Part shown: one piece after another, positions 8,296-16,608 of the stretch
Position numbering within the stretch: position 1 is the first letter of the stretch
Layout of the letters: each line of letters begins with the position of its first letter
Source of the DNA: Bifidobacterium sp. WK012_4_13
GTDB lineage: Bacteria; Actinomycetota; Actinomycetes; Actinomycetales; Bifidobacteriaceae
Length of the DNA stretch: 64,000 nt
Assembly: GCF_041080835.1 (NCBI RefSeq)
Contig: NZ_CP129683.1
Span: 248,001-312,000 of the forward strand
Reading direction: 5' to 3'
The notes under the pieces: model-generated
Told to the model about the DNA's origin: nothing
Seen by the model: the letters and a program-made list of their open reading frames with translations, nothing else
Databases searched by the model: none
Made by a program: the position numbers and the translations under genes

Positions 8296-8679
8296 ATGGC
8301 ACGTGTAAAGCGCGCAGTGAACGCTCTGAAGAAGCGTCGCACCGTATTAGACAGGGCTTCGGGATATCGTGGACAGCGTTCACGTCTCTATCGCAAGGCA
8401 AAGGAGCAGCTGCTCCATTCATATAACTACAGCTTCCGCGATCGCAAGGCTCGCAAGGGCGACTTCCGCAAGCTCTGGATTCAGCGCATCAACGCCGCCG
8501 TCCGTGCAGAGGGCATCACCTACAACCGTTTCATCCAGGGGCTGCATCTTGCCGGCATCGAACTCGATCGTCGTGCACTGGCTGATCTGGCCGTCAACGA
8601 TCCTGCCACGTTCAAGACCATCGTCGAGCAGGCCAAGAATGCGCTGCCAGAGGATGTCAATGCTCCAGTAGCTGCCTGA
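8296..8679 (+). CDS. rplT: 50S ribosomal protein L20
   Basis: This 127-residue protein starts [19 protein letters not shown] and has the L20 hallmarks [32 protein letters not shown] and NRFIQGL. It binds 23S rRNA early in large-subunit assembly, and in some bacteria represses its own operon through the infC leader. It is the last gene of the infC operon and is followed by a clear terminator. The C terminus ends with a short acidic/Ala tail of normal length. Confidence 0.97.
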   Translation: MARVKRAVNALKKRRTVLDRASGYRGQRSRLYRKAKEQLLHSYNYSFRDRKARKGDFRKLWIQRINAAVRAEGITYNRFIQGLHLAGIELDRRALADLAVNDPATFKTIVEQAKNALPEDVNAPVAA

Positions 8680-8720
8680 GCTTGAATGATTGATTGCATG
8701 ATTGCTTGAATGATTGCAAT

Positions 8721-8746
8721 GAAAACCCCGCTTCTGCGGGGTTTTC
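8721..8746 (+). terminator. Rho-independent terminator after rplT
   Basis: An 11-bp perfect stem (GAAAACCCCGC, 8721-8731, pairing with 8736-8746) has a TTCT tetraloop, and the right arm ends in TTTTC. It lies 42 nt after the rplT stop. Confidence 0.9.
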
Positions 8747-8943
8747 GCTATTCTGCACGTCTTGTCTTCACCGCACACATCCGGCCCCATGGCTTGTTTG
8801 TGATGTCAGTGATATCAGCGCTATCAGCGTCTTCAGGCGCGCTCTGTGGCTGATTTCCACCCAGTCCTGAGTGTCGGATGGGGCAGTGCGTCAGGTGCGC
8901 TGAGATGTCAGCGGCTGGAGGCATCCAAATCGGCTGCTGAGCC

Positions 8944-8949
8944 TATCAT
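8944..8949 (+). promoter_or_regulatory. Candidate -10 box of a leaderless xerD transcript
   Basis: TATCAT lies 6 nt before the xerD ATG, and no ribosome site is present, so transcription would start at or next to the start codon. The upstream 209-bp gap has short degenerate repeats around TATCAGCG (8805-8840) and nothing else I can assign. Confidence 0.4.
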
Positions 8950-8955
8950 TCGGGT

Positions 8956-9897
8956 ATGAAGAAACTTGCAGGAAGTGACTTGAACGCCTGGTTTCAGGAA
9001 CTCGTGTCGCGATTCCTTGCCCACATCAATGTCGAGAGAGGTCTGGCGGCTTCCACCGTCGCGGCCTATGAGTCGGACGTACTGCGATACTGCCATTGGT
9101 TGGAAAGACATGGATTCGACGATCTTGCAGGCGTCGAGTCACATACCATAGAGGAATTCCTCACCAGTCTGCAGGATGAATCGGCACGCAGCCGTGCCCG
9201 GAGGCTCGCTTCCATACATGAACTGCACCGTTTCGCATTCGCCGAGCACCTTGTAGAGGCAGATGTGTCACAGCCGGTGAAGGCTCCGAAGGCACCGGAG
9301 CATCTGCCTGATGTGCTGACCATAGACGAAGTCTCGAAGCTGCTGGAGGCGGCCTGCCCCAAGGGGGATGACGATCCGATCGCTCTGCGTGACAGGGCGC
9401 TGCTGGAACTCATGTACGCCACTGGTGCGCGAGTGTCGGAGGCGGTCACGATTGACAGGGAGGATCTGGATATGTCCGGGCGTGTCGTACGGCTCATGGG
9501 CAAGGGATCCAAGCAGAGATTGGTGCCGTTTGGTGGATACGCGCAACGTGCGATGCAGAATTATTTCGATCGCGGCCGTGACGAGCTGCAGAAGCGGTCC
9601 AAGACCAGGATCGAGATGCGTGCCGTGTTTCTTAATACCCGAGGGCATCGGCTCTCTCGCCAGTCCGTCTGGGAAATCGTCCAGGAAACCGCAGCCCGGG
9701 CAGGACTTTCACGCAAGACGCATCCGCACACGCTGAGACATTCGTTCGCCACGCATCTGATTCAAGGCGGAGCGGATGTGAGAACGGTTCAGGAACTCCT
9801 GGGACATGCATCCGTGACCACGACGCAGATCTATACGCATGTCAGTCCGGAGACGTTGAAGGAGAGCTATATCATGGCTCATCCCAGGGCACGATAG
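8956..9897 (+). CDS. xerD: Tyrosine site-specific recombinase XerD
   Basis: This 313-residue enzyme acts with XerC and FtsK to resolve chromosome dimers at dif. The N-terminal SAM-like core-binding domain covers about 10-110 and the catalytic domain 115-305. All catalytic residues are present: Arg159 (ATGARVSE), Lys183 (GKGSKQR), His258 and Arg261 (HTLRHSFATHL), His284 (LLGHASVTTTQ) and Tyr293 (IYTHVS). I call this one XerD because it is followed by parA-scpA-scpB, the usual actinobacterial neighbourhood; the second Xer in the window (21822-22766) would then be XerC. No dif-like site was recognised in the window. Confidence 0.93.
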   Translation: MKKLAGSDLNAWFQELVSRFLAHINVERGLAASTVAAYESDVLRYCHWLERHGFDDLAGVESHTIEEFLTSLQDESARSRARRLASIHELHRFAFAEHLVEADVSQPVKAPKAPEHLPDVLTIDEVSKLLEAACPKGDDDPIALRDRALLELMYATGARVSEAVTIDREDLDMSGRVVRLMGKGSKQRLVPFGGYAQRAMQNYFDRGRDELQKRSKTRIEMRAVFLNTRGHRLSRQSVWEIVQETAARAGLSRKTHPHTLRHSFATHLIQGGADVRTVQELLGHASVTTTQIYTHVSPETLKESYIMAHPRAR

Positions 9898-10156
9898 GTC
9901 CGGTGGAAAGGACTGGGAAGGGCATCGAGGCGTTGCATTGGAACACTGCGCCGAGGCAAGGCGCAGACTCGTCCCTGACGATCCGGACAATTGAAGAATG
10001 GCCTGCGTCATCCATCGCCTGTGTTCGCTGATGTGCCTACACTGTCAGGTACGATGCATCGGAGGAGCGGATGCAACGATGGGCGTCAGCGATTTCGCAC
10101 CCAGGGGCGATGACGCACAGCTTGAGAGTTGTCAAACGCATGAGCGGGGAAGTTGG

Positions 10157-10162
10157 TAGTGT
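10157..10162 (+). promoter_or_regulatory. Candidate extended -10 box of a leaderless parA transcript
   Basis: TAGTGT preceded by TGG ends 6 nt before the parA ATG. There is no ribosome site. The rest of the 271-bp gap after xerD (9898-10168) shows nothing else I can assign. Confidence 0.4.
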
Positions 10163-10168
10163 AGCAGT

Positions 10169-11008
10169 ATGCCTACGGATTTATTGGGACGAGAGTATGA
10201 GACCTTTGCCGCGCCCGAGTCTCTTCATGAGCACGGCCCTGCAAGAATCATCGCCATGTGTAATCAGAAGGGCGGTGTCGGGAAGACCACCAGCTCGATC
10301 AACATTGCAGGAGCCTTGAGCATCTATGGCCGCCGCGTACTGATCGTCGACTTCGACCCGCAGGGCGCATCGACCGTGGGACTGGGAATCAACGCGAACA
10401 GCGTCGACAATACGATATACACAGCGCTGTTCAACCCATCGATGGACGTCCACGAAGTCGTCGTGCACACGAGATTCCCCAACCTCGATATCATCCCCGC
10501 GAACATCGACCTTTCAGCAGCCGAGGTCCAGCTGGTCACGGAGGTCGGGCGTGAGCAGGTCTTGGCAGGTACCTTGCGTGCGCTGCGAAACGAGTACGAT
10601 CTGATCATCATCGATTGCCAGCCGTCGCTCGGACTGCTTACGGTGAATGCGCTTACCGCCGCCGACGGCGTGATCATCCCCGTCGCGGCCGAGTTCTTTG
10701 CGCTCAGAGGCGTTGCCTTGCTTATGCAGTCAATCGAAAAGGTGCAGACGCGAATTAATCCCGACCTTGCCGTGTATGGGGTTCTGGTGACGATGTATAC
10801 GCGCACTCTTCATTCTGAAGAGGTGCTGCAGCGCATCCATGAGGCATTCAAGGGGAAGGTGCTGCATTCGGTCATCACACGCTCCATCAAGCTTCCCGAT
10901 GCGACTGTTTCGGGGGAGCCCATAACGATGTACGCTCCCGAGCACAAGACGGCGAAGGAATACCGCGAGGTGGCCAGGGAGCTGATATCACGTGGCATCG
11001 TCGCCTGA
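10169..11008 (+). CDS. parA: ParA/Soj-family chromosome partitioning ATPase
   Basis: A 279-residue ParA-type P-loop ATPase. The deviant Walker A motif KGGVGKTT is at 34-41, Walker A' LIVDFDPQG near 59-67, and Walker B-like DLIIIDCQPSLG near 143-154. Unlike plasmid ParA it has no DNA-binding N-terminal HTH, only about 25 extra residues. No parB follows. Instead it overlaps or abuts scpA, so it is the condensin-linked ParA paralogue typical of Actinobacteria rather than certainly the main segregation ATPase. It probably acts on the nucleoid. Confidence 0.9.
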   Translation: MPTDLLGREYETFAAPESLHEHGPARIIAMCNQKGGVGKTTSSINIAGALSIYGRRVLIVDFDPQGASTVGLGINANSVDNTIYTALFNPSMDVHEVVVHTRFPNLDIIPANIDLSAAEVQLVTEVGREQVLAGTLRALRNEYDLIIIDCQPSLGLLTVNALTAADGVIIPVAAEFFALRGVALLMQSIEKVQTRINPDLAVYGVLVTMYTRTLHSEEVLQRIHEAFKGKVLHSVITRSIKLPDATVSGEPITMYAPEHKTAKEYREVARELISRGIVA

Positions 11009-11036
11009 TGGCGCATCCAGGAAGAGCGGCATCGGC

Positions 11037-11906
11037 ATGAAAACGCATGCATCCCAGGGCGGGGTGGCGGGGTCTGACGAGAGCCACGCCATGTCTGTCG
11101 CACAGACGGACGGGCATGCGGACTTTTCAGTCAGTCTCGATGTGTATCAAGGACCGTTCGATGCACTTCTGGGCATGCTCGCCCGTCGCAGCCTCGATCT
11201 CACGGAGGTGGCCCTGTCTGAAGTCACGCAGGAGTTCCTGGATTTTGTCGCGACACTCGACATGAAGAGGAACATCGATGCGGTGAGCGCATTCATAGAC
11301 GTCGCATCAGTCCTCGTCGAGGCCAAGAGCGCCGCCCTGCTGCCGCACACCGAGTCGCGTGACAATGACGAACAGACGATGCAGGCGTTGCGCGACCGCG
11401 ATCTGTTGTTCGCCAGACTGCTGCAATATAAGGCATTCAAGCAAGCGGGCAACGACTTCCGCGAGCGTCTGGCGGCGAACTCAGGTTTCTTCTCGCATCG
11501 GGCGGTCGTCACCGAACATCTTGCATCCATGCTGCCGGAACTGCAATGGACCACCGACGCGGCCGACCTTGCCCGTCTCGCTGCAGAGGCGTTCGTCAAT
11601 GCGCCGCCCGAAGAGGTGTCTCTCTCACAGCTTCATGTGCCGCAGGTTGACTTGCAGGAGCAGGCAGCGGCAGTCCGGGACAGGCTCGCTGCCTCGGCGG
11701 GCCACGAATGCAGCTTCGACGAGTTGATAGAGGATGCGCGCAGTCGGCTGGAAATCGTCGCCCGATTCCTGGCAGTGCTCGTCTTCTTCAAGCAGGGCTT
11801 CGTGCAATACAGGCAGTCCGGGCCCTTTGCGACGCTCTCGCTTCGATGGACTGCCAGCGATGCCGAGGGTGTCGCACTGTCGATCAATGCCGGTGATTTC
11901 GCATGA
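11037..11906 (+). CDS. scpA: Segregation and condensation protein A (kleisin)
   Basis: ScpA bridges the SMC heads and recruits ScpB in the bacterial condensin. The protein has about 289 residues. The conserved start of the fold is FSVSLDVYQGPFDALLGMLARR near residue 32, followed by the helical SMC-neck-binding segment. The C-terminal winged helix includes FDELIEDARSRLEIVARFLAVLVFFKQG. The frame is open from a GTG at 10992 that overlaps the parA stop. I prefer the ATG at 11037 because AGGAAG lies 12 nt before it, and a third option at 11092 also keeps the domain whole. scpB starts 13 bp downstream. Confidence 0.9.
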   Translation: MKTHASQGGVAGSDESHAMSVAQTDGHADFSVSLDVYQGPFDALLGMLARRSLDLTEVALSEVTQEFLDFVATLDMKRNIDAVSAFIDVASVLVEAKSAALLPHTESRDNDEQTMQALRDRDLLFARLLQYKAFKQAGNDFRERLAANSGFFSHRAVVTEHLASMLPELQWTTDAADLARLAAEAFVNAPPEEVSLSQLHVPQVDLQEQAAAVRDRLAASAGHECSFDELIEDARSRLEIVARFLAVLVFFKQGFVQYRQSGPFATLSLRWTASDAEGVALSINAGDFA

Positions 11907-11919
11907 GAAGGTTTGCATA

Positions 11920-12675
11920 ATGGTTGAGGCTGCACATTCGGAAAAAAGTCATTCGTCCGCGGTCGAAGCGGCATCATCTCGTGGAATCGATGCACCGGAG
12001 ACTGGCGCGTCCGATTTCCGTGGCACCGATTCGGACAGGGGCGCGGGGAGCGCAGCGCATGATGCGCGCGATCTCACCGACACGAGGCCGGAGTATGTCG
12101 ATTTTGACGTCAACGATTTTCCGGGAGGCTTGTCGGCCTGCCTTGAGGCGATCCTGATGGTTGCCGATCAGCCGCAGCACGGCGAGGACCTCGCAAGGAT
12201 CCTGGCTGTGGAACCCAGCGATGTCGACGACGCCCTGCAACGGTTGCGGAAGGGCTATGAGGGAGCCGATGGTGCAGCGTCCCATGGCTTCACGCTTCGT
12301 CATACGGCACGCGGCTGGCAATACGTCAACCGCCGGGAATTCGAGTCGGTGGTGTCCGCATTCGTCACGGACGGTCAGACTGCCAGACTCTCTCAGGCCT
12401 CGTTGGAGGCACTTGCGATAATCGCATACAAGCAGCCGATGACGCGTGCCCAGGTCGGTGCCATTCGAGGCGTGAACTCCGATGGCGTCGTCCGTTCCCT
12501 GCTGGTCCGGGGGCTCATTCGTGAGAGCGGCGTCGATGAGGGGACGCGAGGTGCATTGCTCGTCACCACCGAATTCTTCCTTGAGAAGATCGGTCTCGAA
12601 TCCTTGGAGCAGCTTCCATCGCTTGCTCCCTTCCTGCCAAATGTGGCAAGTGCGCTCGAAAGCGAAGACAGCTGA
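11920..12675 (+). CDS. scpB: Segregation and condensation protein B
   Basis: ScpB forms a dimer of paired winged helices that binds the ScpA kleisin linker. The 251-residue chain has an N-terminal acidic, low-complexity stretch (1-65), then GGLSACLEAILMVADQPQHG, the first winged helix, and the family signature EALAIIAYKQPMTRAQVGAI RGVNS near 165-190. It ends with LLVTTEFFLEKIGLESLEQLP. The ATG at 11920 has GAGAAGG upstream; the frame extends back into scpA, but that part is shadow. This is the last gene of the parA-scpA-scpB run, and the 160-bp gap to typA holds no clear terminator. Confidence 0.94.
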   Translation: MVEAAHSEKSHSSAVEAASSRGIDAPETGASDFRGTDSDRGAGSAAHDARDLTDTRPEYVDFDVNDFPGGLSACLEAILMVADQPQHGEDLARILAVEPSDVDDALQRLRKGYEGADGAASHGFTLRHTARGWQYVNRREFESVVSAFVTDGQTARLSQASLEALAIIAYKQPMTRAQVGAIRGVNSDGVVRSLLVRGLIRESGVDEGTRGALLVTTEFFLEKIGLESLEQLPSLAPFLPNVASALESEDS

Positions 12676-12835
12676 CAATGCTTGCATTTTCAGGCATTTC
12701 ATAGGCTATTGTCACGCCGTTCACTCAGAAGAAATCCATAAGTCTATAAATGTGGCTAGAATTGCCGAGGTTTAGGAACTCTTGTCTTCCAAGGATGATC
12801 TTCCTTTGGATTGTTACCCACAGAATGAGGTTGTA

Positions 12836-14758
12836 ATGGCGGTACGCGGTGATATCAGGAATGTTGCGATTGTTGCTCACGTTGATCACGGTAAAACGAC
12901 GTTGGTTAATGCGATGCTCAAGCAGTCGCATGTGTTTTCCGAGCGCGAAGAGGTTCCCGACAGAGTTCTGGATTCCAATGCTCTGGAACGAGAGAAGGGC
13001 ATCACCATCCTGGCGAAGAACACGGCTGTGAAATATACCGGCCCGCTCGCCGCGGAATTGAATGAGCCAGAAGGCATCACGATCAATGTGGTCGACACGC
13101 CAGGCCACGCCGACTTCGGTGGCGAGGTCGAGCGAGGAATCTCCATGGTCGATGGCGTCGTGCTGCTCGTGGATGCTTCGGAAGGCCCGCTGCCACAGAC
13201 TCGTTTCGTGCTTCGCAAGGCCTTGGAAGCCAAGCTTCCCGTCATTCTTGCAATCAACAAGACCGATCGTCCCGATGCCCGTATTTCGGAGGTCGTCTCA
13301 GAGAGCACCGACCTGCTGCTTGGGCTTGCACAGGATGTCAGCGAAGAGGGCATTGACCTTGACATCGACTCGCTGCTTGACCTGCCGGTCATCTATTGCG
13401 CCGCGAAGGCGGGATATGCCTCCACAAGGCAGCCGGCCGATGGTGACGTTCCCGACAACGAGGATCTGGAGCCGCTCTTCGATGCGATCCTGAAGAACAT
13501 TCCAGCACCTGAATATGAGGAGGGTGCTCCCGTCCAGGCGCATGTGACCAACATCGATGCGTCCGACTATCTTGGTCGTCTCGGTCTGGTCCGCATATAC
13601 AACGGAAACCTCGAGAAGGGCAAGACCTATGGTCTTTCCCGTGTCGGCGGGTCCATCGAGAACTTCAAGCTCACCGAGATCCTCCGCACGGTCGGACTCG
13701 ACCGCACTCCCGTCGACGAGGCTGGTCCCGGCGACATCGTCGCGATTGCAGGCGTCTCGGACATCATGATCGGCGAGACAATCGTGGATCCCAACGATCC
13801 GAAGCCTCTGCCGCTGATTCATGTCGACGATCCCGCCATATCCATGACATTCGCCACCAACGATTCACCGCTTGTCGGAACCGAAGGCAAGGATCACAAG
13901 CTTACTGCCCGCATGCTCAGGGATCGCCTTGACCATGAACTCATCGGCAACGTGTCCATCAAGGTCGTGCCTACGGAGCGCCCAGATGCATGGGAAGTCC
14001 AGGGACGCGGTGAGCTGGCCCTGGCCGTGCTCGCTGAGGAAATGCGCCGTGAAGGCTACGAACTCACCGTCGGACGCCCTCAGGTCGTCACCAAGGACAT
14101 CGATGGCAAGCTGAACGAACCAATGGAAAGCACGACCATCGACGTTCCCGAGGAATACATGGGCACCATCACACAGCTCATGGCTGACCGCAAGGGTCGC
14201 ATGGATTCGATGAGCAACCATGGCTCCGGCTGGGTGCGTTTGCTCTTCACCGTTCCATCCCGTGGCCTGATTGGATTCAGGACTGCGCTGCTCAGCGCCA
14301 CGCGTGGCACGGGCATCGCATCCTCGCTTTCGGCAGGATACGCTCCCTGGACCGGTGAGATCACCACACGCCAGAATGGCTCCATGGTTGCCGACCGTGC
14401 AGGCAAGGCAAGTCCATATGCCATGCAGAAGCTTCAGGCCCGCGGCAGCTTCTTCGTCAAGCCGCAGTCACCCGTCTATGAGGGACAGGTCGTCGGCGTC
14501 GCGAACAAGCCAGGGGACCTGGACATCAACGTGACGCTTGAGAAGCACATGACGAACATGCGTTCCGCCACGGCAGACGTCCTCGAAACCATGACGCCTC
14601 CGATTGACATGAGCCTTGAGGAGTCTCTCGACTTCGCCAATGAGGATGAATGCGTGGAAGTGACGCCTGAATCGATTCGCGTGCGCAAGATCATCCTCGA
14701 CCGCGATCAGTGGTACAAGTGGAACTCGCGTCAGCGTCGCCAGAACAAGAACAAGTGA
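12836..14758 (+). CDS. typA: Ribosome-associated GTPase TypA/BipA
   Basis: A 640-residue EF-G-like translational GTPase. The G domain shows AHVDHGKTT (G1, 14-22), EKGITI (G2), DTPGHADFGGEVER (G3) and NKTDRPDAR (G4). Domains II, III and V follow, and the BipA-specific C-terminal domain includes GRGELALAVL and EEYMGTITQLMADRKG. The frame opens 18 codons earlier at a TTG (12782), but the ATG at 12836 gives the standard start MAVRGDIRNVAIVAHVDHG and has an upstream GAGG. It assists ribosome assembly and stress or cold adaptation. Its gene stands alone. Confidence 0.95.
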   Translation: MAVRGDIRNVAIVAHVDHGKTTLVNAMLKQSHVFSEREEVPDRVLDSNALEREKGITILAKNTAVKYTGPLAAELNEPEGITINVVDTPGHADFGGEVERGISMVDGVVLLVDASEGPLPQTRFVLRKALEAKLPVILAINKTDRPDARISEVVSESTDLLLGLAQDVSEEGIDLDIDSLLDLPVIYCAAKAGYASTRQPADGDVPDNEDLEPLFDAILKNIPAPEYEEGAPVQAHVTNIDASDYLGRLGLVRIYNGNLEKGKTYGLSRVGGSIENFKLTEILRTVGLDRTPVDEAGPGDIVAIAGVSDIMIGETIVDPNDPKPLPLIHVDDPAISMTFATNDSPLVGTEGKDHKLTARMLRDRLDHELIGNVSIKVVPTERPDAWEVQGRGELALAVLAEEMRREGYELTVGRPQVVTKDIDGKLNEPMESTTIDVPEEYMGTITQLMADRKGRMDSMSNHGSGWVRLLFTVPSRGLIGFRTALLSATRGTGIASSLSAGYAPWTGEITTRQNGSMVADRAGKASPYAMQKLQARGSFFVKPQSPVYEGQVVGVANKPGDLDINVTLEKHMTNMRSATADVLETMTPPIDMSLEESLDFANEDECVEVTPESIRVRKIILDRDQWYKWNSRQRRQNKNK

Positions 14759-14791
14759 TCGACTGAGGTCAGGAGCAGCGAAGCTGCATGG

Positions 14792-14882
14792 ATTGCGGGC
14801 TTTCCGAGGCAGGATTCGGATGTCGGCGCGTTCGTCCGAGATGGGCGTCCGCTGACGCCGATGCCTTGCGGAAAGTCCGCAA
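14792..14882 (+). terminator. Long imperfect hairpin after typA
   Basis: ATTGCGGGCTTTCCGAGGCA (14792-14811) pairs with 14862-14882, with one mismatch and a two-base bulge, around a 50-nt loop; AAAACC follows. It could end typA transcription or be a leader structure for the next gene. Confidence in the role is low, though the pairing itself is plain. Confidence 0.4.
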
Positions 14883-14929
14883 AACCTTTATGTGGACCGT
14901 TGAACGTGGCTTGTACTAGGCTGAATCCT

Positions 14930-15562
14930 ATGAAATCCGGTGCAGACAGACTGAGTTCGATGATGCTGAGCGTGAATCGCAAGAGTGAGGATCGCTCACT
15001 GCTCCCATGGACCTTTCGTCCCAACGTGGGGGTTCGGCTATTCGTTTCATTGGTTCTGGGATTCGTCGTGGCCATCATCGCCACCCCCGTGCATCGCATG
15101 GGAGCTTCCGAGAACATTCCATATGGGCTGGTGCTCGCTCTGATCCTTGTCGGAACATCCGCATGGGAGGCTCGGGCCAGGAGCGGCATCATCGGTCTTG
15201 TCCTGCATCTGACGGCATCGTGCTTCGGTGCCACCATGCTTGCAGGTCAGGGCTTTATGGGTGATGTGCTGGTTCCTGTTGGCGGGGAGGCATTCACCAC
15301 CTTCTTCGGGCTGCATGTCGGATACTTCTGGCTTCTGGGTCTCATTCTCGTTCAATTCGTCATCGCAATGCTTCCGCTGCCTTGGTTCACGGTCGTGCCA
15401 AGGCTCTCCGATGCTCGAAGCGCTGCATTGGATGCCGATGCTGCCCCATCCGACGGCGTGGGTTCGATGACGCAAGAGGATGGCGAAGAGTCTGCACCCT
15501 TGGCCAGCATGGTCGAGAAGAGCCACGATGACGACGCCAGTCATGGGCAGCCGCAATCATGA
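14930..15562 (+). CDS. Small integral membrane protein upstream of pheA, function unknown
   Basis: This protein of about 210 residues is not recognised. It has four hydrophobic segments (roughly VRLFVSLVLGFVVAIIA, GLVLALILVGTSAW, GIIGLVLHLTASCFGATML and YFWLLGLILVQFVIAML) after a basic 30-residue N terminus, and a hydrophilic acidic tail of about 60 residues. The frame is open from an ATG at 14861, which lies inside the hairpin described above; the ATG at 14930 is the more plausible start. Its stop overlaps the pheA start by 4 bp (ATGA), so the two are probably translationally coupled. Confidence 0.7.
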   Translation: MKSGADRLSSMMLSVNRKSEDRSLLPWTFRPNVGVRLFVSLVLGFVVAIIATPVHRMGASENIPYGLVLALILVGTSAWEARARSGIIGLVLHLTASCFGATMLAGQGFMGDVLVPVGGEAFTTFFGLHVGYFWLLGLILVQFVIAMLPLPWFTVVPRLSDARSAALDADAAPSDGVGSMTQEDGEESAPLASMVEKSHDDDASHGQPQS

Positions 15563-16551
15563 ACGCACTTCCATTGCTCTATCTGGGGCCGCAGGGTTCT
15601 TTCACTCATGCTGCGGCGAAGGGATTCCTGCCGAAGCTTCACGCACTGCCTGTACGCAGACACCCCAAGGATGAGGGTCTGCGAACCGAAGCGGAGATGA
15701 GGCCGGTGGAGCATGTCTCGGACATATTCGAAGCCGTCAACGGGGGCGATGCATTCGGCGTCATCGCATGGGAGAACAATGTCGAGGGATACGTCGTACC
15801 GAACCTCGACGGACTGATCGATGCCGAGCATGTCGTTGGCTGCGGGCGGCTCAGCGTTGACATTGAATTCGATGCATTCATGCTGCCCGGTGACGATGAT
15901 CCGCTGGTCGAGGTCGTCGCTCACCCGCACGGTCTGGCCCAATGCCGAAGATTCACGCATGAGCTGGGGCTTCGCGAAGTCCCGGCATCTTCGAACGCTG
16001 CGGCGTGCAGGGACGTCAGGCCTGGTCAGATCGCTCTGGGACCTCACATCTGCGGCGAGCTGTATGGACTTGAGACGAAGCGTCAGGCAGTCCAGGACTA
16101 TCGGGGCGGAAGGACTGATTTCTTGCTGCTGTCTCCACGCGGCATGGCGGAAGACTTGATGAGGGACGGAGACCCCAAGCAGGAATATGAGTCCGTGCTG
16201 GCCTTCATCCCGCTGAGCACCGGTGCCGGGGTCCTTGCCGGACTGCTCGATCTGCTCAGGGACGCTGGACTGAACATGACCAGCTTCATATCGCGTCCGA
16301 TCAAGGGCCATGATGGAACGTACAGCTTCATCGCCACCATCGACGCAGCTCCATGGCAGCCGCATTTCAAGCGGGTACTTCATGCCATCATCGAGAAGGG
16401 GGATTGGGTGAAGACGCTCGCCGTCTATCCACGCCGAGAACGCCCGGACCCACCGGTCACATCATGGATGCTGCCGTCCGGCGGCGCAGGTGGCAGGACC
16501 GGGCAGTCTCCGGACGAGACAAGAACGAGCCTGCTGTCACAGTTCATATGA
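15559..16551 (+). CDS. pheA: Prephenate dehydratase
   Basis: This enzyme converts prephenate to phenylpyruvate in phenylalanine synthesis. Of 330 residues, 1-195 form the catalytic periplasmic-binding-like fold: YLGPQGSFTHAAA (8-20), GVIAWENNVEGYV and the substrate-site region GRTDFLLLSPR. A C-terminal ACT domain (about 210-285) has LLRDAGLNMTSFISRPIKG, the usual Phe-sensing ESRP-type motif, here as SRP. It lacks a chorismate mutase domain, so this is a monofunctional PheA. The start ATG overlaps the preceding stop. tyrA follows 57 bp later, making an aromatic amino acid unit. Confidence 0.95.
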   Translation: MNALPLLYLGPQGSFTHAAAKGFLPKLHALPVRRHPKDEGLRTEAEMRPVEHVSDIFEAVNGGDAFGVIAWENNVEGYVVPNLDGLIDAEHVVGCGRLSVDIEFDAFMLPGDDDPLVEVVAHPHGLAQCRRFTHELGLREVPASSNAAACRDVRPGQIALGPHICGELYGLETKRQAVQDYRGGRTDFLLLSPRGMAEDLMRDGDPKQEYESVLAFIPLSTGAGVLAGLLDLLRDAGLNMTSFISRPIKGHDGTYSFIATIDAAPWQPHFKRVLHAIIEKGDWVKTLAVYPRRERPDPPVTSWMLPSGGAGGRTGQSPDETRTSLLSQFI

Positions 16552-16608
16552 GCTGCGAGGGGAGGTAGCGCGATCGTCAAAGGAACAAGGGAAGATCGGA
16601 AATCTGGC

